Source: Bryoerythrophyllum caledonicum
Lineage: Eukaryota > Streptophyta > Bryopsida > Pottiales > Pottiaceae
Reading direction: 5' to 3'
DNA length: 64,000 bases
Assembly (NCBI GenBank): GCA_963971425.1
Contig: OZ020517.1
Span: 14,727,297 to 14,791,296 of the forward strand
Shown: positions 12,001 to 23,495 of the stretch, in pieces
How positions within the stretch are numbered: position 1 is the first letter of the stretch
Layout: every line of letters starts with the position of its first letter
The notes under the pieces: model-generated
The model's database searches: none
The model's input: only the letters and a program-made list of their open reading frames with translations
Told to the model about the DNA's origin: nothing
Position numbers and translations under genes: made by a program

Positions 12001-12758
12001 TTCAAAGATTTGATAGAATCGATGAGACATTGGATTGTAGATTCAACAGGCTTGAAGACACAATGCAAGAGATCAAGTTGCTTCAAGAGAAGTTGTTGCC
12101 AAGAGTATGTACGAGATTGGAAGAGTTGATGACATTCACGATGGAGTTTCAACAACACAAATATCCTCACCTTCCTCACTTCAGGAAGCGTGAAAACGGT
12201 CGTTCTATTGTCAGAGTGATCCCTGGGATGCAAGAGTATGTTCTCCACTTGTTGTGTGAACACAAAGATGGATTCCACATTGTTGAAGATCAAGAAGGAT
12301 GTGAATTAGTACTTGGTACGGAGTCATCACGAGCATTTCAAACTGTTCTTAGGCGTGGACTAAAGATTTTGACACTCTTGTTGAAGGTAGGGGCACATGT
12401 TGGAACGGGCATGGGTTCAATGGTCCCAGATCTTGGAAAGGGACTCCTACTTATTTTGGATACACCGGGGATCGGACTTGATGAGGTGAATGTGAGTACA
12501 ACACAAATTCTAATGGATGAAGTGAAGCCACATGTTTTACATACAGAAGAGAAGGCTGCTGAACAATGGTTGATAGATGTATTGAAAGAAAAGTGCCCAA
12601 CTAGCCTTGATATCAAAACGAAGTTTAAGCTTCAGAAGGTAAGGTACGTGGAGGAAGATGGAGGAGGTGGACGTGTGGCATGGATTTGTGACAAGCACTT
12701 TGTGGAAGGTATACATTGCAAAACCTTGGCATTGTTGCCTAGTGACTTGGCTAATTGA
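7538..12758 (+). CDS. LRR-Roc-COR GTPase, TORNADO1-like, copy A (only intact copy)
   Basis: Three exons, 7538-9029, 9713-10962 and 11367-12758, join into about 1377 codons with no internal stop. This is close to the usual length of plant TRN1 proteins as I remember it. Order: leucine-rich repeats (about residues 165-450), Roc GTPase (P-loop GEPYAGKTT at 493-501, switch II DMAGQEEYHAF from 566, G4-like THID at 645-648), COR beginning near GFFPRLQ (about 908-914), then a C-terminal region with a predicted coiled coil. TRN1 acts in plant organ patterning; that role is family knowledge, not shown here. The start is unresolved: 7538 is TTG, the frame is open from 7502, and the first in-frame ATG is codon 161 (8018). 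Either an upstream exon supplies the start (acceptor CAG at 7511-7513 is possible) or the ATG at 7632 was put out of frame by a one-base deletion. Confidence 0.8.
9030..9712 (+). other. GC-AG intron splitting the P-loop
   Basis: The exon ends CATATGCAG and the intron begins gcaagc, a typical GC donor context. It ends cttgtag before GTAAGACTAC. Only this junction restores the GTPase P-loop and keeps the frame open. The same junction fits copy B (33807-34516). In pseudogenes C and D the acceptor AG has become AA. AT-rich content, no gene inside. Confidence 0.8.
9713..10962 (+). CDS. Copy A exon 2: Roc GTPase and start of COR
   Basis: The exon completes the P-loop (GKTTLRKTIM), then carries a switch-I region with TRGIEV, switch II DMAGQEEYHAFHDL and the G4-like VFTHID, which is the form seen in Roco GTPases (LRRK2 also uses THxD). 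After this come helical segments of the COR type, including HDRGHVIYHED and PHLFCHDIIGE. It ends LSPGFFPRLQ exactly before gtaagt at 10963. This exon is the best conserved part between A and B. Confidence 0.85.
10963..11366 (+). other. Canonical GT-AG intron 2
   Basis: Donor CAA then gtaagt; acceptor ttgtgcag at 11366. Phase 0; joining gives PRLQ-VYLRKDFGRACEIM. The B equivalent is 35767-36224. No other feature is seen inside. Confidence 0.85.
11367..12758 (+). CDS. Copy A exon 3: COR and C-terminal region
   Basis: 463 codons to a TGA at 12756-12758. The first part continues COR (RACEIMKNMIKFVHNG, LGCPGVKLVELI). A heptad-rich stretch at about 11998-12135 (FDRIDETLDCRFNRLEDTM and following) predicts a coiled coil. 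The tail carries an amphipathic GAHVGTGMGSMVPDLGKG segment, an acidic region and a terminal LLPSDLAN. Plant TRN1 proteins also continue beyond COR. No kinase domain follows, unlike animal LRRK proteins. Confidence 0.8.
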   Translation, partial: VYLRKDFGRACEIMKNMIKFVHNGVEVIIEYNGSPAFDIDILMRSNGNEKSMNELDSLQRRLINIIVTFCANRTLGCPGVKLVELIMRPSCVEDLVEHKYRSKQVVMVEFLRQMVLLHGDLALKFDWPSEKPVLQMGCDDAKTLLGEQMSNDVLNQLVCDLKTIECQISLDTGSMDAIGNARTMGITKVSKPSHVTNEDLMFKLERLGVTMIQRFDRIDETLDCRFNRLEDTMQEIKLLQEKLLPRVCTRLEELMTFTMEFQQHKYPHLPHFRKRENGRSIVRVIPGMQEYVLHLLCEHKDGFHIVEDQEGCELVLGTESSRAFQTVLRRGLKILTLLLKVGAHVGTGMGSMVPDLGKGLLLILDTPGIGLDEVNVSTTQILMDEVKPHVLHTEEKAAEQWLIDVLKEKCPTSLDIKTKFKLQKVRYVEEDGGGGRVAWICDKHFVEGIHCKTLALLPSDLAN

Positions 12759-15070
12759 ATTTTACTATGTATATTTTGGATAGGTAGTCAATTTATAATG
12801 AAATATTGTAGGAATGACAATTTAGATGGGACATGGTAGAATGAAGCTATGAAGTTTGCCAAGTAGATGATGAATGAGAAAGTCAACCATGTGAAGAATC
12901 GATCACATAAAAGAATGGGTTTCCATGTGGAGACTCTGCAAAAAACCTCTATATTTTCCAATTGGTGTTTAAGTTGGAAGATAGTGATTGGTTTGTGCTT
13001 CAAGTAATGGTTTGAGTTGTTTTATTAGACTACATCAAAAGGTTCTCTTTCATGAATGATATTGGGAGCCATGAAGGATGGAATCATAGAAGTATGAAAG
13101 TTGTTTATGATGAATTCCAATTTTTGGTTCATTGTTTTGTTCTACTTTTGGTTGTTGCCTATTTTAGCAATTATAGTTAGTGGTAAAATCATTTCAATTC
13201 GACACTTGACATTCTATATTTCATTGATTGGAAGACATGTCTACGTGTATGGAAAAGTTGAAAATTACATAAGTTCCATGATTACATTTGTTCAACTTTT
13301 GCCAAAAATGTGTTCCAATTGATGAAGAATCTTCCAAACATCATATATGATGCAATCATCCTCTAAAAGGTTGGTGACAACTTATACAACTAACTTGTAC
13401 AACTTACATTTCAAAAATTCAAAATGTAAGGTGCAAATTGCAATTTGTCAAAGATAAGGATTACAATAAGTGAAGTCCATTATCATTGTTACAACATATG
13501 TAGAAATCACTTTTTTGGAAGTATACAAATTGTAAATGTCAACTAGACAATTTTATAGCCGCCAATTTGTATGGCTAATTGCTTGCAAGTGGATTACAAT
13601 GCTCATAATTACACCAAAAACGTATACATGAATATATGGTAGAGGTCACTATTCCGGTTAGTTTAAGCCTTGCTGCAACATACTTGTAATAATGATCTTC
13701 ATAGAACATATTATTACACTTAGAACTTTGAGTGCGTAGTTCATATTTATTACTTGATATGATATATGACTTTTGATGATTCTCTTATTACTTTTTGAAG
13801 TAAATCCTTGCACACCTTATTTGAGTTAATTCTTATTGAACTTCTTCATCTCACTTGTATCTGCATGGTGTGCAAAACTTTGCTCTTGTTGAAATAGATT
13901 TTATTTGTATATTGTTGGGAATTTGCTTTACAAAATGGAATAGTTTGGATGCACATAAAAAAGTTCCTACTTAAACCCAAATGTATACCTTAATGGGAAT
14001 AAAATGTGACATGTATTTTTAAGCTTGGGCACCTTGATTCTTTTAACATGTATCTACAAGTTTTGCAGAAATTTCTCTAGGTGAAAGACCTTGATAAAAC
14101 ATCGTTGGATTGAAGAATTAAGTCACAATGTCGCACTCAAAGTTCAACTTGATACACACTAGCTAGAGGTGCAAAGAGCTTGAGTGTCCTCAAGTTGTCT
14201 TTACAATATTATTTTGTACAAGTTCAACTCACACCTTTGTTAGCAATTTTTGTGTTAACGTTATCTATAATTTCACTCAAAGTTTTGATAAGACACCTAT
14301 ATTGAAGTAAAATATGTTTACTCTAAATAGTTATCAAATCAGTAGAAGAATCTAACCTCGAGTTGTTCATCAAAATTTGCTTAAGATCAACCATGATGAA
14401 TAACACCCACCCTTTCTCTCCTTGGAACTCATTTTAGATCTACTTAAATTGATATTTTTATATCCCAAACAGATAAGAAGGATATCCTATTCAAATTTCA
14501 CATGATTTTATGAACAACTCTATTGCAATTTGCTCCATCTCATTCATAATGAAATTGATTCTCTTGAACCATCATAAAAAGAACCAAGATCACAAGTCCA
14601 CTTTGGAACTCACTTTATGTCTCATTTCATACTGTACATGATTGTAGGAGCAATGGCAATAGCTAGAGTCGAGAAGAAGTTGGGTGATGGTATGTTGTGG
14701 TTAGAGGTTGAGCTTCATTGTAGTATTCCCAAAAAATTTAATCGCACATCATCCTGTAACATCCAATTGATAAATCTAGTCTAACATTTGTTGTACACCT
14801 AAAGAGTACTCGACAACAAACATATGGACACTACTTTTCCACACTACACTGCTGCCACCTTTGATACCCTCCCGAGGGCTTAATCATTGTCGATCTACCA
14901 TGAAACGTTTAGCATAAGATCACTTCTATGTTGACAACATGTGTGCCAAATTTTTAGTCCATGAGATGAATTCAACAAATGATATTCAAAATTTGCCAAT
15001 ATGTGTAGCTATGAGAAAAGTTTTACAACTGCCAACTTTGACACCCTACGAAGGATTGAATTTTTTTTTG
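12759..15070. repeat. 3' flank of copy A, duplicated after copy B
   Basis: No gene. It aligns with 37618-39860 downstream of copy B. The part 13855-14790 is also related to 21510-23240 and 51890-52690, the 3' flanks of pseudogenes C and D (shared words CATGGTGTGCAAAAC, CACTCAAAGTTCAACTTGAT). This shows that A and C arose from an older gene-plus-flank duplication. Confidence 0.7.
14797..15070. mobile_element. Left end of a foldback-type element, truncated
   Basis: It starts GAGTACTCGACAACAAACAT and ATGGACACTA and runs through one internal repeat unit. It matches the left end of the full element at 39610-40910. The homology ends near 15070, exactly where pseudogene C sequence starts, so the A-C junction lies inside the element. 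Confidence 0.6.
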
Positions 15071-15638
15071 GTATTATAGCTCTTGTGTTTGGATATTGAT
15101 ATTCTAATGGGACCAAGGATATATGTAAGGACTTATTTACATCTTTGGCACTGTATTCACAACAACAACATGGAAATACAAGTCTAAAGCAACTACATTC
15201 ACTTGCTAGAAGCGCAAGAAAGGATGTGGAATTCAAACATGGTTCCTTGTGTAACATGCTACGAAGCAATACATCCACAATTAAATGTTGGTGTTGGAGA
15301 TCGTTCCTCAACAAGAGTGTCTATATAGTTCACGTCTTGGGAGCTTTGAAAGGCAATAAGTGTTTGAAAATATTGGACCTATATGCTTGACAAGGAGTGG
15401 AAGGTCGAAGAGTGTTGGGGGCAACCACGGATTTCCTTGATGAAAATCTCTACTTGAATGAAATCATGTTAGATTATGCACCATTGGAAAATGATGGAAG
15501 TATTAAAGTGGTGAAGAAAGCACTAGAGAAGAAGGCAAAGGATCGGTCGTGGGAAGTGGTGCAAGGCATGGCAATGATAACACCCATGTATAGAAGATTT
15601 TTCTAGTGTGGCAAGCCATATTCAAGCAAGCTTGTTTT

Positions 15639-15856
15639 TTTTGTTTTTTTTTTTTGACACAAGCAAAGGAGAAACTTTACTGCGAGAAAAAGAGAGGGAC
15701 ACAGGCACCATAGCACCACGTCCGGTGAGGGAAAGCCAGAGACCTAAGAAGTGTTAGTATTAGGTAACAGAAACCTACTATTACAAAGGTTCCACTTGGG
15801 CTTATCAACCGCCCAAGTCGCCAGAACATCATTGCGGCACCACTGTTGGCAAAAGT
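15639..15856 (-). mobile_element. Poly(A)-tailed retroposon insertion
   Basis: An 11-bp target duplication AAGCTTGTTTT flanks the insert (15628-15638 and 15857-15867). Copy D has a single AAGCTTGTTTT at the empty site near 46400. The insert has a T-run at its left, so read on the minus strand it ends in poly(A). The body is 218 bp with no coding frame. It is a SINE or a short LINE 3' fragment; I do not recognise the family. Confidence 0.75.
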
Positions 15857-18493
15857 AAGCTTGTTTTCTTTTCATTTGTTTGGTGTGGAAGCCTATCATT
15901 ATCATTGGTTATGTAATATGTATATACTGTGATTGATTAACTTTGAAAGAATGTTGTAATTTTTATAGACTATGAAATTTGAGTTCCAAAACATGTTAGA
16001 ACCTTCAATGAATTAGGTGAATTAATAGAAAACGCATATTTTCCATCTAATTTCATATCTAATGTATGGATTTCAAATAGATTTGATGTATTGGTTATAA
16101 AATTGATAAAATATTTCACTTCCTAAAATATTATATTGAACTAGGAATTGACTTGGATTGGTGAACTAGATAGTGATCATTCAGATATGTGTTTGATCAA
16201 AATGACGCATTGTTAATTTAGCCATGTTTGAGAGCAATACTAAACCATGACTACAAGGTTCAATTAATTTGAACATACATCCATCCAAAATCATGTGGAC
16301 AATTATATCTATATATATTGCACTTCAATTTTTTTATTCTACCTACATCGTATGGTTGTACATGGCCTTACATAATTTTTGGTAACACAATATATGGTGT
16401 ACCATTCACTTACTTGACTAATCACTCACTACGTACATGATTTGATGTCACATCACACTAATCAAAGCCTCTCATATGCAAGAGTCAATGGAATTGGTTA
16501 TTTTCAATGACTTAACACAACATCTTACAAATAAAACTACTCTCCGCAAGACAATTATGGAAAATGATTCAAGTGCAACTCAAACATGATCAATGACAAC
16601 AAACATGAAAGCATCGATTAGGAGAAAGAAAAGAGATGAAGGATCATCAAATGCCCAAAATATTGTTGGATAACAAACTTGAGAAATTGAGGTATATAAC
16701 TTCCTTCGTGATGATGGCGGCATGACTATATCGGACATGGCTGGACAATAAGAACACCACACTTTTCATGATTTGGTGGTTCCAAATCTCCCTATGAGTG
16801 GAAGTTATTGTTCATTTGTGCTTGTATGCAATCTTCCATACCATGATGATCAACCACATCACTTGAAGAAAATGGGAGAGATCATCACGGAGCTCCAAGA
16901 ATGATTGAAGTTCATCTTTTCCAACACAAGAATTTCAAATCTATATTGACCTCATGTAATGGTTGTGTTTACTCACATTGATGAGTGCTCATGGGATACA
17001 AGCCCTTTGCTTCAAGCAACCAAGGATTTGAAGAGAAAATTTGAACACTTTCTTGAATTTGAAGATGATCATTTCATGGTCAATGTAAAGAATTACAAAG
17101 ACTTAGGTGATGGTGTGTTCAAGGCCATGGTAAACCACTTGAGAGGCCTATTATCAAGGGTGCCAAAAACTATTGAATCTCTATACTGGAGGTCATAGCC
17201 AAGAGGATTGAAGACAATCCACATGAGTTGATGGTGGATTGGGATAAATTTTCCAAGATTTGTGGTAAAGTAGAAGAAGTACAAATGATCAATGTATCAC
17301 ATCGAGATTTGGTGAAGAGGAGGAAAGAATTTGTTGATTTGTCACTACATGATAGTGGCCATGTGATATACCATGAAGAACTCAAGATAGTCATTATGAA
17401 TCCCCACTTATTTTGTCATGGCATCATAGGTGAGCTTATGAATGGGGATAAAATGTCAAGGTATAAACCAAATGTGCAACATGGGATTATGAAGGGCAAT
17501 CTTCAAATGACAATGTCAAGCACCCATGCAACTATAGAACATAAGGTGGCTTTGGAGGACGTATTGTTTTGTATTGTTTGAGTCATGCAAAAGATGGAAT
17601 GCGGGTATGAGCAAGAGGACGGAATCATTATGATTCCATTGATAGTATCAGATGGATATGGGAAATTGACTTGGCCAATGAAATCAAAAGGATCAATCTA
17701 CATGTACATTGGAAGGAGGTTGGGAATTGATGACATAGAGAAGACACTTCTTAGTCTTGGTTTTTTCCCTCGATTACAAGTTGGTCATGATGTCATTCTA
17801 CGTTAAATTATTACTTGTTTATCAAAATTTTATCATGTGATGATGTATTCGAATTAAAAAATCATTTTCTCCTATTTGGATAGGTGACATCAAGGATTTG
17901 TTGATTATATAAATGTAGCGATTGAGTACTTATTGCAAATTAAGTGGTTTGTGGAATTGTGGAATTCAAAATGGCCTAGTGTCTCATATCTCAATATAGA
18001 TTTTGAAGCAATAGAGGATCAATATTTTCTTGATATAACAACGTATTCAAGAACTGAAATACTTGTGCTTCATAAAATGAAATCTATGGTAGAAGTTAAT
18101 GGTCATATGATTATACAACTCATATGTCATTTCTTTATTTCCTATATATAATCTTAAAGTATTAGCAAGTCTATGTTTAATATACGATTTGTGTATGCAG
18201 GTTTCTCTACAAAAGAAATATAGAAGGACATGTGAAATCATGAAAGACATGATCAAGTTCTTTCATAATGGCATAGAGACCATTATTGAATACAGTGGAT
18301 CTCCTACTTTTGATATCAACATAATGATGCGGTCAAATGGGAACAAAGAGTTTGTAAATAAATTGAATTTTCTTCAAAGGGGTCTCATCAAGCACATTGT
18401 TACACTTTGTGCAGATCCTACACTGGGTTGTCCAGGAGTGAAACTTGTGGAACACATCCTGCAGCTATCGTGTGTTGAAAAGCTTGTTCCATC

Positions 18494-18598
18494 CAGAGTT
18501 AGGACTGAGCATCAAGTTGTTAGGACTGAGCATCAGAGTATGGACTGAGCATCAGAGTATGGACTGAGCATCAAAGTTAGGACTGAGCATCAAGTTGA
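18494..18598. repeat. Short tandem repeat born inside exon 3
   Basis: About six units of a 17-19-bp word containing GGACTGAGCATCA. Copy D has about four (49032-49107). The start of the array replaces coding sequence that in copy A reads GTTGAGCACAAATAC, so the repeat expanded within the dead exon. Unit number differs between C and D. Confidence 0.75.
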
Positions 18599-19474
18599 GT
18601 CCTTTGTGCAAAAGTAATATCCAAGGAGGGAAATTGGGGGACAACCCTAGGAACAAAGTTTTGTAGCATAGCTTGAGATGCATAGCAATTGGTAGTGTCA
18701 GATTGAAACTACCATTTACATTTCAACCTTGGGTGAACTTTCCTGTTTCCCAACCTCTAACCTCAACCATTGAACCATGTACAGGTTTAAAAATCCAAAC
18801 CGGTATTGTTTAGCACTCCACAAAATATACTAGACATTGGAACAACGTATGCAATATCTAATGTTAAGTAGATGTATGCTTTTGAGTATCGGAAGTAATG
18901 AAAAAATACATGTGTGGCACATTATTGATCCATGTGACTACTCAAGACTCTATTTGGAGAGTAGCGAGCGGATGATCCAAGCATTTAGGAGACACTAGCA
19001 AAGAAAGTTAACGCTTTGGAGCCCAGGAGACCGAAAATGGGACTGTGAGGTGTTAAAACTTTATTTGTATGAAATCCATGAGGAATTAGGTTGTGAAATG
19101 TGAAGTTCAGATTTGGGCACACATTTCATGAACATCCAGCAAAAACTAGGTCATGATTTGGAGTTATAGAACTCATGGGAAAGCTAGGGATATAACACCA
19201 GATACATCAAACACACGAAAATACAATGAATATCATGCCACATACTATGTTGTATTTTGTAAACATGGAGAATGATTTTGGTCTTAAATTTTGATTGAGA
19301 TTTGTCTTTAAAAGATTCCTCATTGTTTTGTGATTGTTAATCTCTAACATTGCATACAAAACTTTTGTTTAAATTTGAATAACTTTGGAACATTTTTGTA
19401 TACAACCAAATTGACAAAAGTAAAAAATTCATCAATAATCTACCTAAATAATAGGCGACAGTCTGTCTGTCCGC

Positions 19475-19680
19475 CGCTCCATAACCCTATAAACCCTAAA
19501 ACCCTAGAAAACCCTAGAAAACCCTAAAAAACCTAAAACCCCTAAAACCCCTAAAATCACTAAATCCCTAAAACCCCTAAAACCCTAAAAATCCTAGAAC
19601 CCCTAAAATCCCAAAATCCTAAAAACCCTAAAAACCCTAGAAAATCTAAAAACTCTAAAAGCCTAAACCCTAAACCTAAG
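19475..19680. repeat. Degenerate telomere-like CCCTAAA repeats
   Basis: Many variants of CCCTAAA, CCCTAGAAAA and CCCCTAAAA follow each other over about 200 bp. The block 2 version (49994-50165) differs in length and order. It is interstitial and too degenerate to be a recent telomere. It forms part of the Helitron-like insert. Confidence 0.8.
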
Positions 19681-19693
19681 ATTTTGCCGGAAC

Positions 19694-19996
19694 ATGCACG
19701 TTGTTGTTGGTAAATGTCGCGTGGATTTGGGCAACTGTACATTTCTAGAGTGGCTCTTGGCGGAGGGGGAGGACTGGCTAGAGAAGGATGACATGATCAG
19801 GTGTCCACGGGCGATGATTGTAGGCAATCACACCTTGAACGGCTTGATCAATGCCGTCTATGGAGGAATTGTTGACGTCAAAGCAAATGCGCTCGAGTAC
19901 TTTAGCAGTCGTGCCATCCTTGCCGCACAGAATGACGACGTTTCGCAGATCAACGCACGACATTCCGAGGGATGCAAATTGCAATCTAAAATATAA
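19694..19996 (+). pseudogene. Helitron Pif1-type helicase fragment
   Basis: The plus-strand frame contains NHTLNGLINAVYGGIVDV and EYFSSRAILAAQNDDVSQIN. This pattern, a Tyr-Phe run, Arg-Ala-Ile-Leu and an Asn-Asp-Val-x-x-Ile-Asn end, is that of Pif1-like helicases in Helitrons. Only about 100 codons survive, with no Walker motifs or Rep domain. Block 2 keeps the same fragment at 50281-50484, shortened by upstream frame changes. Confidence 0.75.
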
Positions 19997-20427
19997 TACG
20001 TCAAACAAATTTTATTTTGAGGAGCACTAATAAAAAACCTTCCCCGGTCGGAATGACAGGTACCAATACTAGTCATGTATAAATGTTTTCTTCATGTATG
20101 ATATGTCAATGTGTAGCTATCAACCTAGTCCACATGTGACCTCTTTTGTTCAAAGTACAAAAACTCTTGCAAGAATCTATTGATGGATACGGTAGTATAC
20201 CCTCCAAAGTCCACAATGTTCACTACCAATATACGGTGACTTTAAACATTGTAACCTATTCCATCAATCTTTGGATGTTGTGCAAATCTTCCCCAATGTT
20301 TAGGTCATGGTTTGAGTTCAATTTTGTAAGGTTGGATACTAAAATTAGGCATTTTTCCATCAAAGTTAGTTTGAATAAAAGAATCAGCACATACATTGGT
20401 TTTGGAGAAAGGGTGCCAAAGAGTTAA

Positions 20428-21745
20428 CCCCTCGAGGACCAAATCATCCGGAGGGTATATATTGCATTTTGGGCAAGTTCCTACCACATGAAAGAGTATA
20501 ATTTTTGAAATTTTCATACTAGATGTTTAAACAGAGATTATCCTTCATTGGATTGCTTTCAAACATTTATTCGATGGATTTCAATTACCACGTCCCTTGA
20601 GCCCTTTATCCTTAAATGAATCCTCAGATAATTCTAGAAAGTGGCGAAATTGCACATCAATAGAAAGGAGAAAGTTTACCTTCAAGATAGTATTGTTTGA
20701 ATACATTAAAAGAAGCTTTTTATTAAGAGCTTTTAGCAGAAATTTAATGACACATTAAGATTTTATTTCTATTTTTAGCTTGAGCACTTTGCCTAACCCA
20801 TTTGTTTTGGGTATGTGCTTCTAACATTAATTGTGTGGGCAATGCAGGGAGGTTTGCAGCAAAGTTTGGAGAATAGCACCAACTTGGGGCTGCTATTGTG
20901 GGGTTGCTATCAAGGGCAGGATGTATATGTTACATCAAACAAACAAGTGGATTGACACAAGGTCATAATCAATTTCATTTTTTTAATCATATGTGGTTCA
21001 AATTATAATTCATATTTGTGGTCCTAAGTCGGATGCGGGTAAAAGTGTATATTGTCATAGCATATTAGACCTTAAACAAATTGAACTTAGACCTAACACT
21101 GGCTACATGCCCTAACAGTAGCAAGCACCAATGTCAACAAAGTTGCACGTCAACATCTTCACGCCCAAAGGACCAAGTGTTCCTCCATGGTACAAAATTT
21201 CTTGATTTGATCCTAATTATCTTTAAATCCAAACGGTCAAAATTCACAAAGTATTTACCACATCATCTCATATAAATTTAGAAGAAGATCCTATGATTAC
21301 ATTCTCAAATAGTTCATCCAGATAGTTTTTAATCAATGGAGTAGAGATTCTTCAATATGCCTTGGTTGTTTAGGGATTAATTGTATGGAGAGAGAAAGTT
21401 TGTCCTGTAAAATGGAGTAGTTTGGACATATTGCACACAAAAATTATCCATTTATACCTGTAGATATCTAAAATACTGCATAAGGATACCTAAGTGCTAA
21501 CCTCTATTGATTTCATCTAATTTATATTTGCACGGTGTGCAAAACATGTCCCTTGTTGAATGGAGCCTTCTATATGGTTGGAAGTATGGCCTACAATAAG
21601 GAGTGGGTTGGATGGAGTGCCACATAGAAGATTCCTACTTATACTTAAAAGCGTCTAAAATATGGCATGTATTTTCAGCCTCAGCACATAGGTTTCTCTG
21701 ACATAAGTCTGCATGTTTTGCAGAAATTTCTCTTGAAGAAAGCTC
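20428..21745. other. Non-coding stretch between two TTAA elements
   Basis: No gene. Paralogous to 50916-52140. Identity is nearly perfect up to about 20690 and visibly lower beyond it. At 21330-21440 this copy has about 100 bp that block 2 lacks, replaced there by a short TTAA-element end. Confidence 0.6.
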
Positions 21746-21749
21746 TTAA

Positions 21750-22549
21750 CCCTTTAGCGCCCAGGAAGCCCAAAATGGGACTCTGGAGGTGCTCAAACTC
21801 AATTTGCATGAAATCCATGAGGAACTAGGCTTCGAGATACAAGGTTCAGATTTGTGCACTCGTTACACGAACACTCTCCATTAATCAGATCATGATTTGG
21901 ATTTATAAAACTCTTGGAAAAGCTAGGAATACAACACAAAATACACCAAATACACTCACTCAAATATAGTGAATACAGTGAATACTATGCCACATACTAT
22001 GTTGTATTTCACACACATGCACATTGATTTTGGTCTTAAATTTTGATTGAACTTCGTCTTTAAGACATTCTTCATTGTTTTGTGATTGTTGATCTCTCTC
22101 CTCACATACGAAACTTCCGTTTTGATTCGTATAAGGTTGGAACATTTTTGTATACAACCAAGTAGGAAAAAAAAAATCATCAATAATAGGGTATAAATAT
22201 TTTCTTCACATATAATATGTCAATGCAAAGCTATCAACCGAGTGCACATGTGAACCGCTCTAATTCAAAGTGAAAAAATTCTTGCAAGACTCTATTGATA
22301 GTTATAGTAGTACAACCTCAAAATTCCACAGTTTTCACTACCAATATACAGTAACTTTAAACACTATAATCTATTCCATCAACGGTTGGATGTTGTGCAA
22401 AATTTCCCCAAAGTTGAGATCATGGGTTAAGTTCAATTTTGTAAGGTTAGATATTAATATTAGTCATTGTATTTCCATCAATTCCAGTTCAAAGAAAAAA
22501 ATCAACAGAATTCTTGGTTTTTCTAGAAACATCCTTGGGCGCTAAAGGG
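21750..22549. mobile_element. 800-bp TTAA element present only in block 1
   Basis: Ends are CCCTTTAGCGCCCAGG and CCTTGGGCGCTAAAGGG, flanked by TTAA at 21746-21749 and 22550-22553. The empty site in block 2 is a single TTAA at 52141-52144 in the same flank (GAAAGCCC, TTAA, TAAAAC). No transposase is encoded. This is the cleanest member of the family and indicates non-autonomous cut-and-paste insertion at TTAA, as in piggyBac-type elements. Confidence 0.9.
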
Positions 22550-22634
22550 TTAATAAAACAACATTGGATTGGAGAATCACGTCACAATCTCACACTCAAA
22601 GTTCAACTTGATACACATTGGCTAGAGCTGCGGA

Positions 22635-22784
22635 AGAAGAAGAATCCCGGTCTCCGAAAGGGGACCGGAGTGAATAAAGTATCTGTTTGTTCCACCACTA
22701 AATCCATGTCCACTAGACATAGGTTTAGAAGTATTGAACTACTCCCCCCTCTTGAGAGTGACCAGTAACCAGTAACCAAAAGTC
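22635..22784 (-). mobile_element. 150-bp 5'-truncated LINE or SINE tail
   Basis: Flanked by GCGGA on both sides (22630-22634 and 22785-22789). Block 2 has one GCGGA at the empty site near 52225. It starts with GAA repeats, then CCCGGTCTCCG and GGACCGGAGTGAA, so on the minus strand it ends GGAGACCGGG plus a TTC tail. It matches the 3' tails of the LINE at 2031-2591 and the SINE at 62242-62589. Confidence 0.8.
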
Positions 22785-23217
22785 GCGGACAACTTGAGTG
22801 ACCTCTCAAGCTGTCTTTCCAACATTATTTTGTACACGATGCCTCTTTGAATGATAACATATTTACTCTAAATAGTTATTAGCTTAATAGAAGAGTTTGA
22901 ACTTAATTTTTTTTTTATAATAATGAAAGAATTTGCATGTGATCAACCGTGTTGAATATCACTCTCCTTTCTCTCCTTGGAGCTCAATTTAGATCTACGT
23001 AGAGTTGATTTTAATCATTCCAAACAAACTAAAATAGGATATACTATTCAAATCTATCATGACTTTACAAATAACTTTATTGTGATTTGCTCCATCTCAT
23101 GCATAGCGAGAATGATTCTCTTGAACCACCATAAAAAGAGTGATGACCACAAGTCCACTTTAGAGTTCACTTTATGTCCCATTTCCTACATGATTGTAAG
23201 AGCAATGGCAATGACTA

Positions 23218-23495
23218 GGCCATGGCAAAGTGACCCCCTCGTTGGTACTTACCCGAGGTGGGCCCCGTCTTATTTGCATGGTGTGATTTTTCTGGCCCTC
23301 TTATCTTGGGGATCCGAAGGCTTTTTTTGGAATTTTTTTGACAAATTTGGGGCCTACGGCCTTCGTTTACTCTAGAAGACCCTCCCTTGCTATAAATAGG
23401 GCCCCATCCAAAAAACAAATAGAGGCCAGGTTTGGCCCCACCACCTCATGGCCCCCTCGGGTAAGTACCAACGAGGGGTTAGTTCGCCCTGGGCC
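23218..23495. mobile_element. 278-bp inverted-repeat element with 8-bp target duplication
   Basis: AATGACTA is present at 23210-23217 and 23496-23503. Block 2 has one AATGACTA at about 52640. The ends begin GGCC and share a long imperfect inverted repeat including CCCTCGTTGGTACTTACCCG. Inside is CTATAAATAG. An 8-bp duplication fits hAT; a 9-bp reading (CAATGACTA) would fit Mutator-like elements. Related elements lie at about 27110-27420, 56120-56400 and 63130-63400. Confidence 0.8.

Larger units (their letters stand above)
15075..18600 (+). pseudogene. LRR-Roc-COR GTPase pseudogene, copy C
   Basis: The exon 1 equivalent is 15120-15627, starting deep in the LRR region, with stops after LKILDLYA and before the P-loop (CGKPYSSK). 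The exon 2 equivalent is 16531-17779; it has at least four stops in the Roc part (for example after the switch II MAGQ) and a frameshift between GALEDVLF and MQKMECGY. Its acceptor AG is AA and its donor gtaagt is gttggt. The exon 3 equivalent is 18201-18600 and fades into a short tandem repeat. Most lesions are shared with copy D, so the gene died before the block duplication. Confidence 0.85.
19453..20078 (+). mobile_element. Helitron-like nested fragment
   Basis: The insert interrupts a TTAA element. It consists of a telomere-like repeat tract followed by a fragment of a Pif1-type helicase. No target duplication is visible at either side, as expected of Helitrons. The end near 20078 reads AATACTAGT, compatible with a CTRR-type 3' end, but the exact ends are not proven. 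It is duplicated at about 49973-50566. Confidence 0.55.
19012..20423. mobile_element. TTAA-family element with a nested insertion (block 1)
   Basis: TTAA at 19008-19011 is followed by CGCTTTGGAGCCCAGG. The right end is GGGTGCCAAAGAG followed by TTAA at 20424-20427. The outer parts match the uninterrupted element at 21750-22549. The homology is broken between about 19450 and 20078 by a Helitron-like insert. The same composite is in block 2 at 49526-50911, so both insertions predate the block duplication. Confidence 0.75.

Noticed and set aside
18494-18598. Possible CRISPR-like array
   Set aside because: Units are adjacent without unique spacers, in a plant-like genome and inside a dead exon.
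19560-19742. Minus-strand frame rich in Leu, Gly and Phe
   Set aside because: It is a translation of the degenerate telomere-like repeats.
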